Origin: Capra hircus
Taxonomy: Eukaryota > Chordata > Mammalia > Artiodactyla > Bovidae
Assembly (NCBI RefSeq): GCF_001704415.2
Contig: NC_030819.1
Location: 36,884,575-36,948,574 of the forward strand
DNA length: 64,000 nucleotides
Direction of reading: 5' to 3'
Notes under the pieces: model-generated
Told to the model about the DNA's origin: nothing
The model's input: the letters and a program-made list of their open reading frames with translations, nothing else
The model's database searches: none
Position numbers and translations under genes: made by a program
Part shown: positions 54,960 through 64,000 of the stretch, in pieces
How positions within the stretch are numbered: position 1 is the stretch's first letter
How the letters are laid out: the number at the start of each line of letters is the position of its first letter

Positions 54960-56507
54960 TAGTGAATATTCAGTTCAGTTCACTTCAGTCGCTCAGTTGT
55001 GTCTGACTCTTTGGGACCCCATGAATCGCAGCACACCAGGCTTCCTCATCGATCACCATCTCCTGGAGTTCACTCAAACTCACATCCATCGAGTCAGTGA
55101 TGCCATCCAGCCATCTCATCTTCTGTCGTCCCCTCTTCCTCCTGCCCCCAATGCTTCTGAGCATCAGCGTCTTTCCCAATGAGTCAACTCTTCACATGAG
55201 GTGGCCAAAGTACTGGAGTTTCAGCTTTAGCATCATTCCTGCCAAAGAACACCCAGGGCTGATCTCCTTTAGAAGGGACTGGTTGGATCTCCGTGCAGTC
55301 CAAAGGACTCTCAAGAGTCTTCTCCAACACCACAGTTCAAAACCATCAATTCTTCGGTACTCAGCTTTCTTCACAGTCCAACTCTCACATCCATACATGA
55401 CCACTGGAAAAACCATAGCCTTGACTAAAAGGACCTTTGTTGGCAAAGTAATGTCTCTGCTTTTCAATATGCTATCTAGGTTGGTCATAACTTTCCTTCC
55501 AAGGAGTAAACGTCTTTTAATTTCATGGCTGCAATCACCATCTGCAGTGATTTTGGAGCCCAAAAAAATAAAGTCTGACACTGTTTCCACTGTTTCCCCA
55601 TCTATTTCCCATGAAGTGATGGGACCAGATGCCACGATCTTCATTTTCTGAATGTTGAGCTTTAGGCCAACTTTTTCACTCTCCACTTTCACTTTCATCA
55701 AGAGGCTTCTTAGTTCCTCTTCACTTTCTGCCATAAGGGTGGTGTCATCTGCATATCTAAGGTGATTGATATTTCTGCTGGCAATCTTGATTCCAGCTTG
55801 TGCTTCTTCCAGCCCAGCATTTCTCATGATGTACTCTGCAAAGAAATTAAATAAGCAGGGTGACAATATACAGCCTTGACGGACTCCTTTTCCTATTTGG
55901 AACCAGTCTGTTGTTGCATGTCCAGTTCTAACTGTGGCTTCCTGACTGGCATATAGGCTTCTCAAGAGGCAGGTCAGGTGGTCTAGTATTCCCATCTCTT
56001 TCAGAATTTTCCACAGTTTATTGGGATCCACACAGTCAAAGGCTTTGGCATAGTCAATAAAGCAGAAATAGATGTTTTTCTGGAACTCTCTTGTTTTTCC
56101 ATGATCCAGCAGATGTTGGCAATTTGATCTCTGGTTCCTCTGCCTTTTCTAAAACCAGCTTGAACATCAGGAAGTTCATGGTTCATGTATTGCTGAAGCC
56201 TGGCTTGGAGAATTTTGAGCATTACTTTACTAGCATGTGAGATGAGCGCAATTGTGTGGTAGTTTGAGCATTCTTTGGCATTGCCTTTCTTTGGGTTTGG
56301 AATGAAAACTGACCATTTCCAGTCCTGTAGCCACTGCTATTTTCCAAATTGGCTGGCATATTGAGTGCAGCACTTTCACAGCATCATCTTTCAGGATTTG
56401 AAATAGATCCACTGGAATTCCATCACCTCCACTAGCTTTGTTCGTAGTGATGCTTTCTAAGGCCCACTTGAATTCACATTCCAGGATGTCTGGTTTTAGT
56501 GAATATT
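54960..56507 (-). mobile_element. BovB LINE with TSDs, 5'-truncated
   Basis: Reverse-strand BovB occupies 54971-56496, with its (TCAGT)n tail on the left and truncation in the linker/RT-finger region on the right. TAGTGAATATT at 54960-54970 recurs exactly at 56497-56507. Unlike three other copies in the window it has no inversion, so it is the ordinary outcome of target-primed reverse transcription. Confidence 0.93.
54985..56412 (-). pseudogene. BovB ORF2 RT, few disruptions
   Basis: The frame 55192-56031 (279 codons) has RQGCILSPCLFN and the catalytic YADD at residues 93-96. Upstream pieces 56001-56222 (AGFRKGRGTRDQIAN) and 56230-56412 (fingers) are in other frames because of single-base losses (for example at the TGTTTTTCCATG run near 56093). 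The C-terminal RWLDGITDSMD block is at 54985-55179. The endonuclease is absent. Confidence 0.83.
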
Positions 56508-56959
56508 AAGAGAGATAAAAGCAAAAATATATAGCAAGTCTACAAAAGAACAGCACTTGTCAAATCTGGAATTTGGAAATGACTGGAATCAAAATAGATT
56601 AACTAATAAGTTTTGTGGTATGTGTAATACAAAGAAGTTAAGGCCTGGAGCAAAACAAAACAAAATAAAGCAAAAATCTATGACTTCTTGAATATTTTAA
56701 ACCACTCTTGGAATCTCTAACTTCCTTGAGCAGAAAGTAGACTGAAAAAGTTGCTCAGCCCCCAACATGGGCATATTACTGAATGCCAAATTCTGAGATG
56801 GCCAATAAGAATAAGGGCCAAAAGAAAAAGTGCCAAGAAGGCTGAAAAAATGATCCAAAAAAAAAAAGTTTCAGGAATTTGGTTTACCAGGGATTTTGGA
56901 AGATATAAAAGAAAATCACTGGATAAAAGTGTTTAACTTTTAGGTTAAATCCAAAAGAG
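56508..56959. other. No gene; unique sequence
   Basis: No repeat recognised. The short frame 56751-56936 is lysine-rich from A-rich DNA. Confidence 0.3.
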
Positions 56960-57175
56960 AGTGGAGATATAAATATAAATATTACATATATATAAGTATA
57001 TATATTATTATATTTATATACATATATCTGTGTATATATATACACACACAGATAGATATAGATATATATGTATCTATATGTGTGTATATATATATGTAAC
57101 TGATTCACTTTGCTATACACTTGAAATTAACACAACATTGTAAGTAAATTATACTCCAATTTTAAAATATGCTAA
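56960..57175 (+). mobile_element. TA/CA-rich microsatellite fused to L1 3' tail
   Basis: 56964-57095 is compound (TA)n with CA and GATA units. It runs into L1 3' UTR sequence (GTAACTGATTCACTTTGC, AACACAACATTGTAAG, TACTCCAATTTT) at 57095-57160 in sense. The tail region of an old L1 appears to have seeded the microsatellite upstream of it. Confidence 0.72.
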
Positions 57176-60100
57176 TTTTTTTAAAAAGAAGGCAAAGTCA
57201 GAGTCCATAGCGTTCAACTGATAAAGGAGTTTTCCCAAAGACTACAGTTAGTGCCAATCATGGAACACTCCTATTTCTGGAAGTATCTGAGAGCAAAAAT
57301 AAGTATTTGTTGTTCTGAGCAACTAAAATTTTGAGGTTTTGTTTTTTTTTTTACAATTTCCCTTTTCTGCTACTATATTGTGTGTGTGTGTTGAAGGACA
57401 ATGGGAGTGTTGAGAAGCAGATAACTTGTATTTTTACATCAAAGTTTCCAGACCAAGACAGACTATATTCACATCTAATGTAAGGACTGTTGTGAATCCA
57501 GAAATTTGAAGACTTGAGTTCAATGCTATGTCTAAATGGGATTGAATTGTCTCAAAGGAGGATAAAGAAGTCTCTTAGTAGAGGTCTTGAGGAAGGAAGA
57601 GATGTGTGTGTTCCACAAGTAATAGGAAGAGTAGACTCTAATTTGTGACAAGAAAACAGGTTCTAGTAAACTTGTGACTCAGACTGAAGCACACAAGCAT
57701 GGGTGTGAGATATTCTTGCACTCTTTCCTCATGATGTGATGACAAAGGGGACTGTGTGTTCCAGGTGATACAATCACAGGATGGTGGATCCTTTGAGTCT
57801 GGATCCCTGGATGACCATATGGGGCAGAAACCTCCCACCACACTGGCCCCTATGAACACACTACAGACGTAGAGCAGGATTCACGTCCTGACCAATGTAC
57901 TCTTCCACTTCATTTCTGGGTAATAATCTTTGGTAAACCGAGAATCATCTTGGCCATTCATTCCACAATGACATCATGAAGAAGACAGTGCTGATGAAAC
58001 TAGCACATTGGTGAAGGAGATAGAACCCAATTTGGTCACCTGAGGTTAACACACACACAAATAGCCTTTCAAAATAGATTACAGTGCCCTCATGCCATAA
58101 TATTAGCTGTTCTGCATATCCATCTATGTAAGAATATATGGCCTTGCATACATAGCTCATTTCTAAACCATTTCCACTACAAGTCAGCTACCTGTGAAAT
58201 GCGTGATCATAAATCCAGAGCTTACAGGGTAATTTTGCACTGCAAAGAAACATGGAGAGAGTAATTCATAGATGCATGCCTCTATTCACCAGTTCAGTTT
58301 ATGTCCACATTTTAACTTTTAGGCAAAATCCAATATTTACCAGCAAATAAAAGAGGGCTAATAGTGCTAACTCTACTAATCGAAGAGTTCAGTTATTTTG
58401 CTCTCTTACGTATGTTCATTCTTCTTCAAATCAGTAGAGTTGGGTGTGTGGAGAGACTGACAATAAGCTCTCTTTCTGGTAAATACCAGTTTCTACTGGG
58501 TTGGCATGGGGGAAATTTTATGTTCCATTTTCTACCACTGCATCTGGGACTGTTATTAGTTTCCTTTTGATAGATGGAGAGAAGATGAACAAATCACAAG
58601 ATTTATTTTTCAGGGCACCTATGATAGAATCAGAGACCTTTCACCCTTCTATATACTGCCTGGAAGAGTCGAATCAGACCAATGTAATATGATTGGGTCT
58701 CCTCAAGACTTTGTTAAAGAAGCTATCTTTGACAGACAAAACTGTACCAAGCTGCTTTTATTTTTCCCTTTGATGAAACACAAGTCTAAGACAAAGTCAT
58801 AGATCAAGGGCTACATGAAACATAACATAGCCAGTTTTTCTTCATAAAAGATTTTCTGTGATGGTATAGATAATGCATAAGGTCTGCATGAAATACATAA
58901 CACCTTGACAAGTTAACAAAGCAGCATCTCAATTTCTAAAATATATTCACTGAGAATAACTAACCCACTATTGAGAACTGAAAAAAACAAGTAACAAAGA
59001 CATAAGTGAAGAGTATATCCCAAAATTGCCCCATGGCTGTTCCAGAGTTTCCAAATCAAAGTTTGGGGATTAAAGACCTGTAAGTCTCTACTGGTGGCCT
59101 AATGGGTTTTTATTTGAAAATCTAATAAAATTGATGGCTACCAGAGTGAGTAAAGTGGGTGTTTAGGGAAAAGAGTAGACAGATTTTTCCATGTTTGTAA
59201 ATTTGACTTATGAATATAAGTAGGTATATTATCTAAACAAAATTAACATTAAAATAATTTTTAAATAAATGCAATAAAAGCCAATCAAAATGTATTTGAT
59301 GCTACTCAGAAAGGCTTGAGTATTGACCAACATCAAGTATAGACCACTGGACTCTTTAATTCATCCCACATTGATTGACCCAGTCCTCCTGGTTAAGACC
59401 TTCTTTGGATGAGCAATTCCAACCAAGTGGGAGTGTGAGGCCCATGGTCCACAGACTACTGGTCTTTCTTCACTCTATTATATCCTCTCTGTTTTCTGTC
59501 TCCTCTCTCCCCTCCTAATTATTCTCTCATTCTCTCTTCTCATTTTGACATGTTCTGTAACACCAAGAGTATGTACTTACTGCCCTTTTTCAAACTTCAA
59601 AAAGAGGACAGAAAGGAAAGGGCTGGTGCAAACAGAGGAAGGATGGGCTTGAGAGTAGGCAGAGGAGTTTGGGAAATAAGTTCTCTTCTATTACTTGGCC
59701 GTGCTGACCCATTAGGGAGAAGCTTAGAAAGATTTCAAATCAATAAGGAAAACAAACCACTGACTGCCTCAGAATTGGTCTGTCCTCAGGGACATTGGGT
59801 TTCCTTTCATAAAAGACATGAACAGAGGCTGGACAAGTTGGCAGGGTGTTATAAAGGGAACTGAATGGCATTCATATTGGAAATAATGTCCCTGGAACTG
59901 ATTCCGCTTTGAAATATAAAGATAATTCTACAGCTCTTATGGTATACTTTGTCTTTGGGGGTCCACTCAGTCCTTTCTCATTGTAACTCATGTTTCTGAT
60001 CTAATCTAAGATTAACATCTCTTTGTTAAACAGATGATTGATTAGGAACAAGAATCTCTGACAAGAATCTTAGCCCCATCACTTGTAATTCTCAAAATAT

Positions 60101-61057
60101 GTGATACTATTCAAAGGTTGTCCATGATCTACACATTTATTGACATATCATAAGTAGATTCAATCATCTTTGTGTTTCAAAAAGACTACTCTAAAACAGC
60201 ATTTATGGGTTTAAAAGAATTAATAGCTCCTCTTTATTTGGCCACCAAATACTTGTACAAGATCATATTTTAACCACAATTTTTGTACACAATCAGATGA
60301 CACTAGAAGAGAAATATTAGCTGATAGCTTCTGAAGTTTAAAACTATATTAAGTTTTTAAAATGTATAAATAATAATGACAAAATTACACTACAAATCCT
60401 TAATTATTTTTCAAAAGAATGAAAACTTTGAAAATTTATCTTGTAGCTACAGCTACCCATCAAATTACTTTTGCTGTTGTTGAATCAGTGAAGAAACCAA
60501 CAAAGAAAATAATTTCTTCCCTTTGCATAAAAAAGAAATTTTATACTGACAGTAGATTACATTTTTAGGCATTTTAATTATAGATTTATTTTGTTTTTAT
60601 ATTTCTTTTTCAATACCTAATATGCAGTTGTTGAGTCATATAATCAAAATTATTCCAAATGTATCTATAAATTCTGCCATGTAAATTAGTAGAAATTAGT
60701 CTATAGCACACAATGAATGAATTAGGGTAGAATTGCTTTCAGTTTGCAGAAGAATTTTGGTAAAGCAAGATTCCTTAAGAATTAAAATCCTCTATTTCCC
60801 TTAAAGTAAAATTCCAGATGCTTCCATTTACATCCAAATTTCCTGGACACAGTATCATATAAAATGAAGGATACTGACCATTTTCATGCTCAAGATTTTA
60901 TAATTACCTGACAGATTTTCTTTCCTATTTTCACCTCCAAACTGAATCTTTTCATTTTTTCAAAAATGATAGTATCCTACACAGCATCTTAATTGCATGT
61001 TTGCTGCCAAAGTTGAAATTAAGTGAATAGCCCATAGTATCCAATGGGAAGATAAAA

Positions 61058-61060
<3 letters not shown>

Positions 61061-61102
<42 letters not shown>
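61061..61102. repeat. (GT)21 microsatellite
   Basis: Twenty-one perfect GT units, not part of a recognisable SINE. Likely polymorphic in length. Confidence 0.95.
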
Positions 61103-61104
<2 letters not shown>

Positions 61105-61924
61105 ACCTCTGTAATCCCCAACTCTAAATGGATTTGCATTCATTTGGAATTGGAACACTTTTGGAAATGATGTCATCATGATGTTAACCAGCCCTTGGAG
61201 GCCTGAACTACATTTTTATTTCTTCAGAAGGGATGAAAGACCAGTAGCTGTTACATGAATATGACTTGAATAGTGGAAACAGTTTTGGCAGAGATTTAAC
61301 AGAGACTTTTTTCATGACAAATCATCACAAGAATTCCTAAGAAAACAAAATTTTTTACACTTTTATCTATCCTTTCTTTAGGTAAAATATGAGACAGGTT
61401 AACTTTTCAAACAATTGTGCAAACTGGTGGAAAGCATATGTTTCAATTAAACACGACTCAAAGTAGGTTTTTACAACAGTGAACTGAGTACCAGGGCCAT
61501 TAAGCATTTTATGTTTCCTTCGCTCATTATCCTATAATTCATTGTCCTATTTGCATGTGCAAATTACAGAATACTGGTTAAAATATTTACTTCTTTATTC
61601 ACTGCTAATTCCACTTTCACTCTTTTGGCTGTCTGCATGTATAAAATATACTTTTGAGGAAAATTATTTGCTTTATAATCTTTCCCTAAAAGGAAAATAT
61701 TTCCTTTACAAAATAAATATTTGTTTCCAATTTTTTATATTGCTGGTGGAAAGATATGCCGTATACATAGTTATGCCAAAAAGGGAAGGAGACTTTAGAA
61801 AACAATCTACTCTAAATCAGGTTTTCAGTATCTCCATCTTCTGAGTATGAAAACGATTAACACTTACTTGAATAAGTTTCAATCTTATTTTAGATTTATT
61901 ATTATAGCAGAGTTGTGTTGTGAG

Positions 61925-61957
61925 GTTTTTGTTTTTGTTTTTGTTTTTGTTTTTTTT
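61925..61957. repeat. (GTTTTT)n simple repeat
   Basis: About four GTTTTT units followed by a T run. It has no recognisable source element beside it. Confidence 0.85.
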
Positions 61958-63245
61958 GCACACAATGCAGCATGCAACACCATTTTAAGCCTCAGAGATC
62001 TAAGGACTACATGGCAGGAAAGGGAATCAGAAGAATCTTTCTGGTTTATAGATACCTGAAGTCAGTCTGTTAACCTTATCTTGAAGGAAAGCTTTCCTGA
62101 AATCATTAAGGACCCCTCTCCATACCTCACAATATTCCAACTGGATCACAAATTGTGTATATGACCTGACAGATTTTGAATAGAGGTGCGGCTTAAGAAT
62201 CCACCACAATGTTAAATCCCAACTTCAGCAACAATTAGGCAATGACAGTTTCACTTTGTGGCATCTCACTTCTCACTTGTGAGTTTCTGTTCCCTTCATA
62301 GTAGTCCTTTCATACATACTTCTGTTTTAATTTGTGGTTTCCCCATCATTTACTAGTTTGTTAGCTTATTTATCTATCTAATAAACATTTTGTGAACACC
62401 TGCTTTGTACTGAGTGTGAGGAAGGATGTGACTATGAGAATAAATGGCTGAAGAGGGGAGAAGTTCAAGGTCTAGTGACCAAAAAGCTTCAAATGCTGAC
62501 CATGCATAACACAGACTAGCCTATGAATGGGCCACTCTCAGTATGGACCACTAACTCATCTACAGCGAGGTATGCATAGAATTTGTAAGTCTTAGAAACT
62601 TTTATAGCAATCTGACACAGCTCTGATGTGATCAATGGACTCATCTTGTTGAACAGGATGACTCATTTGATGTGGTTGAATTCATGTGGTTAATTGCCTG
62701 TGACATGAACTTGGTAAGGCTGCGTATAAGTCCTCAGCAATTTTTCAATAGATAGTTTCAGGCACTGGACTAAAAGAAGTAGATAACCTTCAGAGAGCAA
62801 AACTTTTCACTTTCTACTAATCTATGTTCTCTAATGACTTTTAACAATTCATCTGATGTGTGCAGATCAGAGGAAACAACATAGAAGGCAAGATACTAAA
62901 AACTTTTGCATTTTGCTAAATATTAATTTTAGACAAGCTGGCATAGTCTACTGGATCCACTTTTACCCCAACATTCCAGTAAAATTGATTAAATAGTTAT
63001 AGCCAAAAATAAAAATCTACTTTAGATCTGGTGTGTTTTAAACATGTTCTAGGTCCATAGATGTGCTTATTTTAACATGTAGTAATCAGTTAGACAAACC
63101 CCTAATAAGGCCATACTTTCCCTTGCATTTGGTTTGAAATAAAAGGTTTTGTCAAAAAATTGTTATCAAGACATTCTTGATTCAAATGTTAACAGGAATC
63201 AACTGTTTATAATGAGCATTTTTACTTTTCTTTTGGAAGGGCAAA

Positions 63246-63440
63246 AAGTGAAAGTCACTCAGTTGTGTCCAACTCTTGGCAACCCCATGGACTATACAGT
63301 CCATGAAATTCTCCAGGCCAGAATACTGGAGTGGGTAGCCTTTCCCTTCTCTAAGGGGTCTTCCCAACCCAGTGATTGAACCCAGGTCTTCCACATTGCA
63401 GGTGGATTCTTTACCAGCTGAGCCACAAAGGAAGCCCACA
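63246..63440 (-). mobile_element. Bov-tA SINE
   Basis: Reverse-strand Bov-tA from GTGAAAGTCACTCAGTTGTG to ACCAGCTGAGCCACAAAGGAAGC. About 14 body bases are missing near ACTATACAGTCCATG. Confidence 0.9.
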
Positions 63441-64000
63441 GAGTTCAAAAATCTTTAGTCTTACTGAAAGGTAGCAGTTAATCCTTATGCTCTTCAGTGA
63501 TGTTAAGTACAAGAACACACGAATGTGGATAGTATATATTGTTCAATATGCTTTCCATGTAAAATCTTTGAGATTTAAGTAGAAGATATTCCTTTCATTT
63601 AATCAACAAAATTGTTGAGAGTCAACTATGTGCCAATTACTATAGAAAATCTTGGAGGAAATGTACAAAAGATGATCCTATTCCACTGAAGCTCAATGGT
63701 CTCATGTGGAAATATAAATAATGACAACCCAACAAAATACCATCACAGGCAGTTCTTATTTTGCACAGTCCTATGAAACAGTAAAAATGATTGGATAAGC
63801 TGAAATTGTGCAGGTAAACCTTAATCAATAGGAAATGTTACAATTTTTCTGTGACCAGTCTATTTTTTTCTCAAAACAATAAAGCTATCTTACTGTTGGT
63901 TATAAACATATAGGTAATTGAAAAAATATAAAATCAATATTTATTTAGTACACTGTCATCCTACATACCAGAAATTTTGAGAAGTAAAGTCTTTCATCTC
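63441..64000. other. No gene; unique sequence, possible old repeat
   Basis: 63600-63700 (AATCAACAAAATTGTTGAG, ACTATGTGCCAATTACTAT) resembles the widespread ancient mammalian repeat with a CTATGTGCCAGGCACT-type motif. It is too decayed to name. No coding frame. Confidence 0.35.

Larger units (their letters stand above)
57176..63247. other. No gene; 6 kb without ruminant SINEs or BovB
   Basis: Apart from a (GT)21 run and a (GTTTTT)n run (listed separately) I see no retroposon younger than the mammalian radiation. Weak old-repeat motifs occur near 62385 (GTGAACACCTGCTTTGTACTG). Frames such as 59550-59864 and 61542-61844 have no recognisable domain. Confidence 0.4.

Noticed and set aside
1..64000. 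CRISPR arrays, phage, plasmid or bacterial operon structure
   Set aside because: Repeats are dispersed SINEs and LINEs, not short regular spacer arrays. There are no ribosome binding sites or packed genes; the DNA is mammalian.

Overview
This is a 64 kb stretch of ruminant (cow/sheep/goat-type) nuclear DNA with no host protein-coding exon, rRNA, functional tRNA, CRISPR array or operon that I can support. The taxon call rests on dense coverage by ruminant retroposons: at least eleven BovB (RTE-clade LINE) copies, about two dozen tRNA-derived Bov-tA SINEs, and several BOV-A2/BovA SINEs. Shared artiodactyl CHR SINEs, L1, MIR, L2, MaLR LTRs, a mariner MITE and a hAT fossil are also present. The long open frames are LINE ORF2 (endonuclease/reverse transcriptase) remnants or antisense shadows of repeats.

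Layout. 1-6.5 kb: a BovB tail, a 5'-inverted BovB (217-1442), a Bov-tA, a young 5'-inverted L1 (3668-5935) and a BOV-A2 carrying a (GCT)12 tail. 6.5-11.4 kb: mostly unique, possibly conserved noncoding sequence, with a mariner MITE, an old L1 piece and a MIR. 11.4-18.5 kb: BOV-A2, Bov-tA, and a second 5'-inverted BovB whose target-site duplication was reused by a BOV-A2; then CHR, Bov-tA and a BovB tail. 18.5-26 kb: a solo ERV LTR, MIR, L2, Bov-tA, a recombined BOV-A2 and a third 5'-inverted BovB with a 382-codon open RT frame. 26.5-32.4 kb: an old L1 split by a BovB that is itself split by a three-unit BovA, followed by two further SINEs and an older L1 containing a BovB-tail insertion. 33-38.3 kb: SINEs, a full MLT1-type LTR and a nearly open BovB. 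38.3-43.5 kb: unique sequence, MIRs, a hAT element and L1 3' ends. 43.5-46.6 kb: a 172 bp AT-rich palindrome next to two head-to-tail BovB copies. 46.6-56.5 kb: Bov-tA and BOV-A2 copies, a MaLR LTR and a reverse-strand BovB. 56.5-64 kb: almost free of ruminant SINEs, with a (GT)21 microsatellite and one Bov-tA.

The elements form one parasitic economy. By established knowledge, BovB supplies the endonuclease and reverse transcriptase thought to mobilise Bov-tA and BOV-A2. L1 is the other autonomous element. Many insertions here still show matching target-site duplications (TSDs), so boundaries and relative order can be read directly. The most notable pattern is three separate BovB insertions plus one L1 that carry a 5' inversion between matching TSDs, the signature of twin priming. 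I found no new enzymatic or defence system. All family names come from recognition, not from a database search.
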